In this document: positions 1 to 6,885 of the stretch, one piece after another
How the letters are laid out: every line of letters starts with the position of its first letter
How positions within the stretch are numbered: position 1 is the first letter of the stretch
Assembly (NCBI GenBank): GCA_029933295.1
Contig: JAOZOL010000085.1
Location: forward strand, 1 to 8,935
DNA from: Desulfobacterales bacterium
GTDB taxonomy: Bacteria; Desulfobacterota; Desulfobacteria; Desulfobacterales; Desulfosalsimonadaceae
Reading direction: 5' to 3'
DNA length: 8,935 bases
Notes under the pieces: model-generated
Database searches by the model: none
Told to the model about the DNA's origin: nothing
Seen by the model: only the letters and a program-made list of their open reading frames with translations
Translations under genes and position numbers: made by a program

Positions 1-1705
1 TTTCCGGCAGCAGACCGATGACCATGCATTTTTCAAGATCCACAAAACTGCCGAACCCGCCGGCTAAAATAATCCGATCAAGATCATGGATTGTTAATCC
101 GACTTCTTTTAACAGCGTCATGCAACCGCTATACATGGCACCTTTGGCCCGGATCAAATTGTCGATATCAATCTCGGTCAACACGATATCCCGATCAATA
201 CCGCTGACATCTTCCCATGCCAGAACATATTCATAAACATTATCCGTCTTCCGGATACGGGGCGTGTCCAGATCCTGATTAAACTTTCCTCTGTTATTAA
301 TAATTCCCACCTCAAACATCGTCGCCACTATAGTAATCAAGCCGCTGCCACAGATTCCTTTGGGCCGGACATTTCCGATGGTAATATTCATGGGTTCCAG
401 GGTCACCGGATCAATGGAGAAGTCCTCTATGGCCCCTTTTGCAGCCCGCATGCCCAGTTTGATCCCGCCCCCTTCGAACGCCGGCCCGGCAGAGCATGCC
501 GCACATACCAGCCAGTCCTGATTGCCTATAACGATCTCAGCATTGGTGCCGATATCCATATAAAGGGTTAGCCGTTCATCATGGGCCATCCCTGATCCCA
601 TCACACCGGCGACAATATCTCCCCCCACGTAACTCGATACCTGGGGATATACCAATGCCGTTACATTATCGGACAAATTCAGGCCGAGATCAGATGCCCT
701 GACGGGCGGATAAAGTATGGCGGCCGGAACATAGGGGGCTCTTCTGATATAGCGGGGATTCACATTTAAAAACAACTGCGTCATGGTGTTATTACCGGCA
801 AGGGTAATGGTCGAAATTTCACCCGGGTCGATTTTGGATCTTTTGATAATTTTTTCAATCACTTTATTAATCGTTCCCACAACCTTTTTATTCAGCGTTT
901 CCAATCCACCTTTTTTTTCAGCATACACAATCCGGCTGATGACATCTTCACCGTAACTGATCTGCGCGTTAAAATCCCCGTACTGCGCCAGCACATCTCC
1001 TGTGATCAGGTCGATCATCTGCCCGTAAACGGTTGTAGTGCCTATATCAACGGCAATGGCATAATTATGAACTGTCTTATCGCCTGCTTCAATATTAATA
1101 ATCCGGTTTTTCCCTTCCGCGCGTACCGGCCGGGCAATTGTTACCGTCACTTTAAAATCAGCCTCCCGTAATACATCCGGAATTTTCCGAATCACAGACA
1201 TGTCAAATTCAAGGCGGTGTTCATTGTGATCATTTCGCAAGCAGGTGGCAATCCGGCTGACATCAGCCATATTGTCCTCAGCCGTGGGCACGGGAAGTTC
1301 AAGATACTTTTCTTCAACCGGCGGGACAAAAAGCCCCTTTTCTTTTAGATCATCCAGGTTTCGTTCTTTAATCCGGGCTGTTTTCCGGGGGGTGGCTATT
1401 TTATTCAACACGGATGCATCCACGACGGACTCAACCGGTATCCTGACCACAAGGTCGGTTTTCACCTTTGATCGGCAGGCCAGGCGGTACCCCTTGTCTA
1501 TATCTTCCTGGCTGAGTTTTTCCGTGATACCGTCTTCAACTTCGCCTTCTTCTATGAGTACCCTGCATTTACCGCAAACCCCCTCGCCGCCGCATGACGC
1601 ATTAATATGCACACCGGCTTCCATGGCTGCACGGATAAGGGCAGTCCCGTCTTTAACAACAATCTCTTTTTTATGAGGTAAAAATTTAATCTTATATTCT
1701 ATCAT
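1..1705 (-). CDS. Corrinoid activation protein, RACo-like: 2Fe-2S ferredoxin plus ASKHA ATPase (DUF4445), 3' end cut by window edge
   Basis: The open frame runs from the ATG at 1705 off the left edge, giving 568 residues; relatives are about 600-650 residues, so only the C-terminal tail is missing. Residues 1-90 form a 2Fe-2S ferredoxin domain with Cys38, Cys44, Cys47 (CGGEGVCGKC) and Cys77 (RLAC), spaced CX5CX2CX29C. The ASKHA-type ATPase region shows a phosphate-binding loop at D220 (VDIGTTTV), a second at D384 (DIGTNAEI), then SAGPAFEGGGIKLGMRA, CGSGL, and AGGFG at 548-552. In characterised relatives (RACo, RamA) the protein uses ATP to drive reduction of an inactivated Co(II) corrinoid cofactor back to Co(I) for methyltransferases. 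The partner methyltransferase or corrinoid protein is not in the window. A stop lies immediately upstream in frame, fixing this as the first possible start; AAAGGA at 1721-1726 is a distant ribosome site. Family is clear; the corrinoid protein served is unknown. Confidence 0.9.
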   Translation of the reverse strand, partial: MIEYKIKFLPHKKEIVVKDGTALIRAAMEAGVHINASCGGEGVCGKCRVLIEEGEVEDGITEKLSQEDIDKGYRLACRSKVKTDLVVRIPVESVVDASVLNKIATPRKTARIKERNLDDLKEKGLFVPPVEEKYLELPVPTAEDNMADVSRIATCLRNDHNEHRLEFDMSVIRKIPDVLREADFKVTVTIARPVRAEGKNRIINIEAGDKTVHNYAIAVDIGTTTVYGQMIDLITGDVLAQYGDFNAQISYGEDVISRIVYAEKKGGLETLNKKVVGTINKVIEKIIKRSKIDPGEISTITLAGNNTMTQLFLNVNPRYIRRAPYVPAAILYPPVRASDLGLNLSDNVTALVYPQVSSYVGGDIVAGVMGSGMAHDERLTLYMDIGTNAEIVIGNQDWLVCAACSAGPAFEGGGIKLGMRAAKGAIEDFSIDPVTLEPMNITIGNVRPKGICGSGLITIVATMFEVGIINNRGKFNQDLDTPRIRKTDNVYEYVLAWEDVSGIDRDIVLTEIDIDNLIRAKGAMYSGCMTLLKEVGLTIHDLDRIILAGGFGSFVDLEKCMVIGLLPE

Positions 1706-1733
1706 TTAGATATGTTATAATCCTTTCTGTTTC

Positions 1734-1806
1734 GAAATCAGGTTCTGTAATTTATATTAAAAAAAAGTAATACCTGAATTTTGTCAAGAAATTCAGGCCT
1801 GATTTC
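1734..1806. repeat. Four alternating copies of a CCTGA(A)TTT element in the activator leader
   Basis: On the plus strand the elements are GAAATCAGG (1734-1742), CCTGAATTT (1773-1781), AAATTCAGG (1789-1797) and CCTGATTTC (1798-1806). The first and last are a perfect 9-base inverted pair, as are the two inner ones. The third and fourth abut, producing the palindrome TCAGGCCTGA (1793-1802). Such an arrangement could bind a dimeric regulator or fold in the leader RNA; the sequence alone does not say which. Confidence 0.6.
1759..1797 (-). terminator. Terminator-like hairpin in the leader of the corrinoid activator (possible attenuator)
   Basis: Read on the minus strand, the inner inverted pair (1789-1797 with 1773-1781) makes a 9-bp stem with a 7-nt loop. 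Six bases later comes a run of eight T (1766-1759). The element lies between the predicted promoter at 1852-1879 and the start codon, so it would act on the activator's own transcript. It could also end read-through from the VTT gene. The stem is AT-rich, so strength is uncertain. Confidence 0.4.
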
Positions 1807-1851
1807 AATTTTTTTATTTTTGGAAACGTGATTGCAAAAAAAATATTTGCG

Positions 1852-1879
1852 AGTATATGCTAAAAAAATGCCAAGTCAA
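1852..1879 (-). promoter_or_regulatory. Sigma70-type promoter for the corrinoid activator
   Basis: On the minus strand TTGACT (1879-1874) is followed after 16 bases by TATACT (1857-1852), each matching five of six consensus positions. Transcription would start near 1845, leaving a leader of about 140 nt before the ATG at 1705. It lies downstream of the VTT gene on the same strand, so the activator need not depend on read-through. Confidence 0.5.
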
Positions 1880-1885
1880 TAAATA

Positions 1886-1947
1886 AAAGTAAATTAACCC
1901 CGCTCAAACACATATTGTGCGGGAAAAAATATTAAGATATTTTTTCC
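1886..1947 (-). terminator. Hairpins at the 3' end of the VTT gene, likely terminator
   Basis: Two structures sit here. A perfect 11-bp inverted repeat, GGAAAAAATAT (1922-1932) with ATATTTTTTCC (1937-1947), has a 4-base loop and overlaps the stop codon of the VTT gene. Next, reading the minus strand, CCCGC (1923-1919) pairs with GCGGG (1903-1899) and is followed by a T-rich stretch. The second is the better rho-independent terminator candidate, though its loop is long. Confidence 0.4.
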
Positions 1948-2597
1948 TTTTGAAGTTCTGAATATTGCTTTCTGGCCCAGCGCAGAAAAAAATAAATCCC
2001 AATAAAAAGCAAAATTGTAACCCCGAACATGGCGGCATTCAGATCTGCCGCGGATTTTCCGAGCAACACAAAGGGAATACATAACGTGCCCTGAACAGCC
2101 CAGTTCAGCCAGAAACAATAACGAAACCGGACATCAGCCAGGGGCAGCATATAAATTTTTATGCTGTACGGAAACGCTGGAAATACAAGGAACAAAAAGC
2201 TGTACATCAAAGCATTTTTCTCCGGGATTTTGGGAAGTTGATAATTCTTTCGCTGAATCAAATAATTTTCAATCGGCTTTCTGATACCATGAGCCAAAAA
2301 ATATGCGGTGAGCATATGAACCGGCAACGTTATTTCAAGCAACAAAATTCCATAGAAGAGTCCGAATTTCATCCCCAGCAGAAATATAAACACACTGAGC
2401 GGAACACCCGCCAGCGGTAAAAAAATCATGAGCGTGATAAACAATTCCGCCGGGGTATTCTCATTGATAAGGGCGGTTACTTTTTGAAACAACTCATATT
2501 CAATAAAAATATACACCCCGGCTGCAATCAATAAAAACGCTGCAAGTCCAATTAAAATTTTATATTTCAATTTAACCGATTTCAATGGATTATCCAT
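1932..2597 (-). CDS. VTT-domain (TVP38/TMEM64, DedA-like) membrane protein
   Basis: A 221-residue integral membrane protein. Residues 13-34 form an N-terminal helix. Residues 57-79 carry the family's hallmark PLAGVPLSVF...LGMKFG, a likely re-entrant segment; residues 131-160 hold a second segment (FPAFPYSIKIYMLPLADVRFR), and the last membrane helix is at about 189-206, ending in a basic tail. Length and motif order suit the VTT family; characterised relatives act in lipid scrambling, undecaprenyl-phosphate handling or membrane integrity. The substrate here cannot be read from sequence. The ATG at 2597 has GGAG at 2610-2613, 12 bases upstream. It diverges from the export-family gene starting near 2711, with about 110 bp between them. 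Confidence 0.8.
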   Translation of the reverse strand: MDNPLKSVKLKYKILIGLAAFLLIAAGVYIFIEYELFQKVTALINENTPAELFITLMIFLPLAGVPLSVFIFLLGMKFGLFYGILLLEITLPVHMLTAYFLAHGIRKPIENYLIQRKNYQLPKIPEKNALMYSFLFLVFPAFPYSIKIYMLPLADVRFRYCFWLNWAVQGTLCIPFVLLGKSAADLNAAMFGVTILLFIGIYFFLRWARKQYSELQKEKIS

Positions 2598-2649
2598 ATA
2601 TTATGCAAACTCCAAAACCATAACTCCGATTATTTTTTATTTTTTTATG

Positions 2650-2678
2650 TTGCGCTTGACGTATCATGGATTTATAAA
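2650..2678 (+). promoter_or_regulatory. Candidate promoter for the small export-family gene
   Basis: TTGCGC (2650-2655) and TATAAA (2673-2678) are 17 bases apart. The -35 is weak (three of six) and the -10 better (five of six). Transcription would begin near 2685, downstream of the TTG at 2681, which argues for translation from an ATG at 2711 or 2720. Confidence 0.35.
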
Positions 2679-2710
2679 TTTTGAAACCGATTTTAACACA
2701 TCAGCCCTTT

Positions 2711-3424
2711 ATGAAACATATGGAAACCAAAATAAATTCAAAATTTGTATTAGACTCTCAAGCGAAAAAAATAATGGTTTGGGCGTTTATGCTGTTTTAC
2801 ATCTTTCTTGCCATCATAGGGTATACGTTCTCCATTAACGGTGTATTGGGCCGTACTTTACTTGGGGCTTTTTTTGCGCATATTTTCGGCGGAAGGGCAG
2901 CCGGCGTTGGTTTATGCATTGCTTTTGATATGAATATTTTTAAAACCATATCCTATAATATGTTTATTGAAGTTCTTATTGTGCTTTTCAGCTACGCCTT
3001 TTTTTTACTCTCATTGGACCATTATTTTAATTTAAAGCATTTAAACAAGGCATTAAAAAATGCGGAAAAAAATGCGTTAAAATACCGTCATGTTATTTCC
3101 AGATACGGCTGGATCGGAATTTTTATGTTTGTCATGATCCCGCTTCCGGTGACAGGCCCGGTTGTGGGGTCCTTTATCGCATATTTTCTCAACTTTAATT
3201 TAAAAAAAAATTTTATTGCCGTATTCTCCGGCACCCTTGTCGCCATTATCGCCTGGAGCTTTTTTTTTAATTTTTTAAGCGATCATCTGACAAAGATTCA
3301 GGGCATACTGGCAGTCATCATGATCGTAATTGTTGTCTATTTTGCAAAACACATCAAAAACTGGTTTTCAAAAAATGAAGAGATGGTGCCAGAAGAATCA
3401 CAAAATGAAGAAAAACGGAATTGA
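2711..3424 (+). CDS. Small multidrug export family membrane protein (COG2426, Sm_multidrug_ex)
   Basis: From the ATG at 2711 this is 237 residues. Hydrophobic segments lie at about 22-42, 47-72, 84-102, 133-161, 168-188 and 198-212. The diagnostic stretch is YGWIGIFMFVMIPLPVTGP (132-150), matching the re-entrant-like YGxxGxxxFVxxPLPxTG motif of the family, then a charged C-terminal tail (K221 to N237). The family name comes from early annotation; transport of drugs is not established. Start is uncertain: the same frame opens at TTG 2681, and ATGs occur at 2711 and 2720; none has a good ribosome site. Residues 104-128, rich in Lys and Asn, form a cytoplasmic-looking loop. It is divergent from the VTT gene and convergent with the nuclease-like gene. 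Confidence 0.75.
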   Translation: MKHMETKINSKFVLDSQAKKIMVWAFMLFYIFLAIIGYTFSINGVLGRTLLGAFFAHIFGGRAAGVGLCIAFDMNIFKTISYNMFIEVLIVLFSYAFFLLSLDHYFNLKHLNKALKNAEKNALKYRHVISRYGWIGIFMFVMIPLPVTGPVVGSFIAYFLNFNLKKNFIAVFSGTLVAIIAWSFFFNFLSDHLTKIQGILAVIMIVIVVYFAKHIKNWFSKNEEMVPEESQNEEKRN

Positions 3425-3433
3425 CAAACCCGT

Positions 3434-3481
3434 AAAAAAGACTTGATTTTTTCATTTCTATAACACCGGGGCAAGTCCCGG
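3434..3481. terminator. Possible bidirectional terminator between convergent genes
   Basis: The 85-bp gap between two converging genes holds an A6/T6 inverted pair (3434-3439 with 3447-3452) and a GC stem CCGGG/CCCGG (3466-3470 with 3477-3481) with a 6-base loop. Neither has a textbook stem plus immediate T-run, but position and structure suit transcription end signals for both sides. Confidence 0.35.
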
Positions 3482-3509
3482 CCCATGAATAAAACAAAGC
3501 CGTCATCAA

Positions 3510-5117
3510 TTAACGAATCTGTTCCTTTTTTTCGATGACCACTTCCGGGTGGCGGTGATACCCGATTCTGGCGTGAAAAATTTCTATCTCAGCATTGTTA
3601 TCCGGCAACATTGAATCATCCTGAAAATAAAATTTAATTTTCCGTCCCTTGCCATAATGAAACCACCCGTTTTTATATATCCCCTTTAACCGTCCAATGA
3701 CCTCGTTTCTCAATGACGAATCCGTCAGGTTTGCTGCCGGATCGGATATATAATACGATCCCAGATCATCTGCCGCGCCAGCCGGTTTGGCATCCTTGAT
3801 GCTGATAATTTCCATATTGCCGAAGTGACGATTCATTTGTGTGACCGTCAAATTATACAGGTTGCCGTACAAAAGAGGCGCTGCCGCTTTGTAAATATAA
3901 ATTGCACGCCCGTTTTTCTGTTTAATCACTGCATGACCCTGATGTTTATAAATAACCGCGCAATTATCGAGGCGAACATGAACAGGCCCGCTTTTAGATG
4001 TATACAAATCTTTGATAAAAACCGTTTTAAGCGTTATCTGGTGTGATTTTCCGGCTGAGGCAAAACAAAACGGAGCCGTGGTAAATTTCGCAAACACAGG
4101 AAGATGATCTGAATAGCCGCGCCCCAGATGTTTGCCTTTTCCCTTTTTAGATCGCTGCCACCGAAACACTCTATTGTTTTCAAACAGATAATCCGGATCA
4201 AATTTATCAAAAGAATTATCGACATATGCGATACCTTTTTCATCATAAAGTCCCGGGGATACAATAATACAGTCCGGGCTGTTTTTCCGACCGAAAAAAA
4301 TCATGGACCAGCGCCTTTGCACGGGCAGCTCAAGCCACAGGTTGTAAAGATACCGCCTGTCTCTTGCCCCTGTCAGAATGGACTCATCCACGATCCGATT
4401 TTTTGTAATTGTATGTAAAACATGATTGATTCCCGTAATCCCCTTTGTATCATTTAAACGGACTACATCTTTAAATGTTTCAAACTCATTATAATCAGAA
4501 TTAAAATCGCCGATTAAAATAAAATCAACATTAATTCCCAGGCGGTTAATATCCGCTGAAAGGGCACGGGCATATTTTATTCTACGGCTTTCAGGACCGG
4601 CCTTGGACTTCCAGTGATTGACGTAAATAATCAGGGGATTTTCCGAAATATTAAGGGTAACTTTCAAAATATTGCGATCCATCGCATCCCCAACACGGAT
4701 TTCCTGCTCTGAAATTACCATAAATTTTGACAGGATGGCACATCTCACTGCCGTGCGGCGATCATCGGCAATCACGGCATAGGGATAAATTACGCCGGAC
4801 CGGCCAAGCCTTTCCCGCAAAAGCGTCAACGCTTTTTTTGACTCAACCTCCTGCATGCAAACCACATCCGCATCCAGATCTTTTAAAACAGCGGCAATAT
4901 GATCAAGCTTGATATTAAGCATCTCCCGGTTCCAGCCAAACCTGCTGTTCGGGATGTAATCCGGATATTCCGTGAAATCACGGTTTACATCAAACAGATT
5001 CTCAACATTATAGGACGCGATTTTAAAAGTTACAGCATCAGCGACACCCGACCGGCAGAAGAAAAAAAAGTATAAAATAAAAATGATGATTTTAATAAAA
5101 AGATTTTTCTGTTTCAT
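3510..5117 (-). CDS. Secreted endonuclease/exonuclease/phosphatase-family protein with C-terminal OB-like extension
   Basis: A 535-residue protein from the ATG at 5117. The first about 28 residues are a signal peptide: basic start, long hydrophobic core, then GVADA before VTF. The EEP-fold domain covers about 30-346: SYNVENLF (N37), QEVES (E90), VNHWKS (N167, H168), GDFNSD (D204, N206), a DCIIVSP segment near 282, and YSDHLPV (D337, H338). These are the metal and catalytic residues of Mg2+-dependent phosphodiesterases, so the active site looks intact. Residues about 380-445 (LYNLTVTQMNRHFGNMEI) resemble the OB-fold found beside EEP domains in extracellular nucleases (inference); the last 90 residues are unrecognised. 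Likely role: nucleic acid or phosphodiester breakdown outside the cytoplasm. The frame also extends to an ATG at 5174, but that would put 19 residues before a good signal peptide. No clear ribosome site at either start. Confidence 0.8.
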   Translation of the reverse strand: MKQKNLFIKIIIFILYFFFFCRSGVADAVTFKIASYNVENLFDVNRDFTEYPDYIPNSRFGWNREMLNIKLDHIAAVLKDLDADVVCMQEVESKKALTLLRERLGRSGVIYPYAVIADDRRTAVRCAILSKFMVISEQEIRVGDAMDRNILKVTLNISENPLIIYVNHWKSKAGPESRRIKYARALSADINRLGINVDFILIGDFNSDYNEFETFKDVVRLNDTKGITGINHVLHTITKNRIVDESILTGARDRRYLYNLWLELPVQRRWSMIFFGRKNSPDCIIVSPGLYDEKGIAYVDNSFDKFDPDYLFENNRVFRWQRSKKGKGKHLGRGYSDHLPVFAKFTTAPFCFASAGKSHQITLKTVFIKDLYTSKSGPVHVRLDNCAVIYKHQGHAVIKQKNGRAIYIYKAAAPLLYGNLYNLTVTQMNRHFGNMEIISIKDAKPAGAADDLGSYYISDPAANLTDSSLRNEVIGRLKGIYKNGWFHYGKGRKIKFYFQDDSMLPDNNAEIEIFHARIGYHRHPEVVIEKKEQIR

Positions 5118-5185
5118 TGTTATTTTTTTAGTATCACATATTATCAAAACACAAAACACGCATCCAAGCCCCATATGACAACACT

Positions 5186-5226
5186 TTATTATAAATTTTA
5201 CTGATATTATTATAAAATTTTATTGA
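5186..5226 (+). repeat. Direct repeat upstream of the regulator promoter
   Basis: TTATTATAAATTTTACTGA (5186-5204) recurs as TTATTATAAAATTTTATTGA (5207-5226) with one inserted and one changed base. The copies start 21 bp apart, two helical turns. The second copy runs into the -35 box of the regulator promoter and contains the palindrome ATAAAATTTTAT (5212-5223). It lies between divergent genes and may be a regulator or UP-element-like site. Confidence 0.5.
5189..5194 (-). promoter_or_regulatory. Candidate -10 for the nuclease-like gene
   Basis: A perfect TATAAT reads on the minus strand at 5194-5189. No convincing -35 is seen at the right distance; the upstream region is very AT-rich. A start near 5182 would give about 65 nt of leader to the ATG at 5117. 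It lies inside the first copy of the direct repeat. Confidence 0.3.
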
Positions 5227-5250
5227 CTTACAAGCTATTTCTTATATATT
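5223..5250 (+). promoter_or_regulatory. Sigma70-type promoter for the receiver/DUF4388/Roadblock gene
   Basis: TTGACT (5223-5228) and TATATT (5245-5250) are 16 bases apart, each five of six to consensus. Transcription would start near 5257, giving a leader of about 100 nt. Confidence 0.55.
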
Positions 5251-5257
5251 GAAATAG
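5235..5257. promoter_or_regulatory. Dyad over the -10 box, possible operator
   Basis: CTATTTC (5235-5241) and GAAATAG (5251-5257) are a perfect 7-base inverted repeat with a 9-base centre that contains most of the predicted -10 box. A protein bound here would block RNA polymerase. No regulator is identified. Confidence 0.4.
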
Positions 5258-5358
5258 TTATAAAAAAATAGAAAAATTTTTCAATTTAAGTCCAATTATA
5301 GCAATGTCTGAACGTAAATAACAAGCATGACATAAGCTCAAAACAATCGGTGGATACT

Positions 5359-6468
5359 ATGGATAAAGTGCTTCTTGTTGACAATGACAAAGAGAACCTG
5401 GATAAAATTGTAAAAGGGTTCAAAGGTCTGCATCATTTTAAATTATTAACCGCCTCCACTGGAAAAACGGCCCTTGACCTGTTAAATGATAACAAGGTAT
5501 CGGTTTTTGCTACAAGTATCAATCTTCCTGACATTAACGGGGTTCAACTGATCGCCTTTATGACCCGAAACTTCAGCTCAACACCATGCATCATAATGCT
5601 TGATCCAGGACAATCAAAGCCCTGGTTTACGGATCGTGGCGGCCATGAAGATTTTTTATACTACCTTGAAAAACCGTTTGAGTTCGGCAGGCTTGCATCC
5701 ATCATTTTTCTTGGTTTAAACCTCAAAGATGAGGGCCAGGCAATAAAGGGGATGACGCTAAAACACTTCCTTCCGCTTATAGCTTTAAGCAACAAAACAT
5801 GCCAGATGGAGGTTGCCAGCGGAGGACAAAAAATCGGATTCTTATATTTTAACAAAGGCGTACTCCTTGATGCAAAGCATGACAACGTAACCGGCGATCA
5901 AGCGGCAAGGGACATGGCGATATGGGATGGTGTCAGCATCACCTTGACAAAGCTGTCGAAAAAAAATATGAAAAATCCGATCCAGACCAAACTAATAGAC
6001 ATCGCAGGGGCAACCTGGAAGAAAAAACCGAAAACAAAAGCACCGCTTACCAGACGATCCTTGCCTACCCCACCTGAAGATACCGGTCAGTCAAAACTTC
6101 AAAACTCTTTATCCCGGCATATGAATGTATTGAGAACCATCAAGGGATACCATGGCCTGGCCGTGTTAAACCCTGAAGGTCATATTCTCGCCGTGGATAC
6201 CATGGATGAGTCAATCGATTTCACAACGTTTACCGCAGAATTTAACAATATATTCGCTGAATGCGGCAGAGCCGTCAATCATACGGGAATGGATCGATGC
6301 ACCGGTTTAACCGTACATACCCCCAAAGGAATTATCCTTATTATCACCCCCGATGTGTATAAATACGGAAATTTTAGATTTATCGGACTGATGTCTCCAG
6401 AAGGTAATGGCTATTTTATGCAAATTCAGCTTGAAAAAATAATCCCTAAAATCCTGGGTGCCCCCTAA
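5359..6468 (+). CDS. Regulator with degenerate receiver, DUF4388 (PATAN) and Roadblock/LC7 domains
   Basis: A 369-residue cytoplasmic protein. Residues 1-122 are receiver-like: acidic D8 and D10 (LLVDND), and K105 (LEKP). The phospho-acceptor position, four residues before the P of the LP motif, is S53 (ATSINLPDING) instead of Asp, so it should not be phosphorylated in the usual way. Residues about 128-200 match DUF4388: GMTLKHFLPLIALSNKTCQM, then GFLYFNKGVLLDAKH and AIWDG. A basic, proline-rich linker (220-245) leads to a Roadblock/LC7-like domain (about 248-366), with IKGYHGLAVLNPEGHILAVD near its start; such domains often regulate small GTPases or dimerise. The ATG at 5359 is chosen over GTG 5350 because GGTGG (5349-5353) is its only plausible ribosome site. 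It precedes the atp genes but a terminator and new promoter lie between. No partner GTPase or kinase is in the window. Confidence 0.75.
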   Translation: MDKVLLVDNDKENLDKIVKGFKGLHHFKLLTASTGKTALDLLNDNKVSVFATSINLPDINGVQLIAFMTRNFSSTPCIIMLDPGQSKPWFTDRGGHEDFLYYLEKPFEFGRLASIIFLGLNLKDEGQAIKGMTLKHFLPLIALSNKTCQMEVASGGQKIGFLYFNKGVLLDAKHDNVTGDQAARDMAIWDGVSITLTKLSKKNMKNPIQTKLIDIAGATWKKKPKTKAPLTRRSLPTPPEDTGQSKLQNSLSRHMNVLRTIKGYHGLAVLNPEGHILAVDTMDESIDFTTFTAEFNNIFAECGRAVNHTGMDRCTGLTVHTPKGIILIITPDVYKYGNFRFIGLMSPEGNGYFMQIQLEKIIPKILGAP

Positions 6469-6486
6469 CAGCACCCTGCCCTTTTT
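6456..6486 (+). terminator. Rho-independent terminator after the regulator gene
   Basis: GGGTGC (6456-6461) pairs perfectly with GCACCC (6471-6476) across a 9-base loop that contains the regulator's stop codon, followed after 5 bases by C and a T5 run (6482-6486). It would separate the regulator from the atp operon. Confidence 0.5.
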
Positions 6487-6566
6487 GCAGATATTTTAAT
6501 ACCTGAATACGATCAACACACACTCCAGCTCAATGGGGATGCGTTTTTATTCAAATAAATATTTCC

Positions 6567-6596
6567 TTGACGACAAAATAAATAATCTGTTATCAA
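6567..6596 (+). promoter_or_regulatory. Promoter for the F0 operon
   Basis: TTGACG (6567-6572) and TATCAA (6591-6596) are 18 bases apart, five and four of six to consensus. The start would be near 6603, about 28 nt before atpZ. No clear ribosome site precedes the atpZ ATG. Confidence 0.45.
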
Positions 6597-6630
6597 AATA
6601 AATTCATTTGATTTCAGATACTGTTGCCCC

Positions 6631-6885
6631 ATGCGGAATAAAAAATTTTTTGATTATAAGCAAAGCAAACCATGGGCGGAGAATCTCCAGATTGTCATGC
6701 AACTGGGGCTCACCATGGCAGGGTGTATTGCTTTCTGTTTTTTTGTCGGACTTTATTTAGGCAAGTGGCTCGGATTCAAGGGCCTGTTTGTAACCATTTT
6801 CATAATCCTCGGCGTCATAGGTGGGGGCGTGGTGGTTTACCGGCAGATCATGGAAATTTTTGAAGACGAAAACAAACAACAATGA
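6631..6885 (+). CDS. atpZ: AtpZ-like F0F1 ATPase accessory protein
   Basis: An 84-residue protein with a polar N-terminus and two hydrophobic helices (about 21-47 and 50-70), the second with a GVIGGGVVVYRQI stretch; the size and GLYLGKWLGFKGLF turn fit the ATPase_gene1 (AtpZ) family, which is found first in many F0 operons. AtpZ works with AtpI in the membrane; ion supply and assembly roles have been proposed. Its stop overlaps the atpI start by four bases (ATGA, 6882-6885), indicating translational coupling. It is the first gene of the operon. No Shine-Dalgarno is evident upstream of the ATG. Confidence 0.8.
   Translation: MRNKKFFDYKQSKPWAENLQIVMQLGLTMAGCIAFCFFVGLYLGKWLGFKGLFVTIFIILGVIGGGVVVYRQIMEIFEDENKQQ

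Noticed and set aside
1245..1676. 143-codon plus-strand open frame
   Set aside because: It lies wholly antisense to the ferredoxin part of the corrinoid activator; the Ser/Arg-rich translation shows no family.
1706..1850. Cobalamin riboswitch in the corrinoid activator leader
   Set aside because: I see no B12-box-like sequence and the leader is short for that class.
2681..2710. TTG start at 2681 for the small export-family protein
   Set aside because: It would add only ten residues with no family support, and the predicted -10 at 2673-2678 would put the transcript start downstream of it. Not excluded.
5118..5174. Longer N-terminus for the nuclease-like protein from the ATG at 5174
   Set aside because: It would place 19 residues before a well-formed signal peptide, and a TATAAT lies only 15 bases upstream of that ATG.
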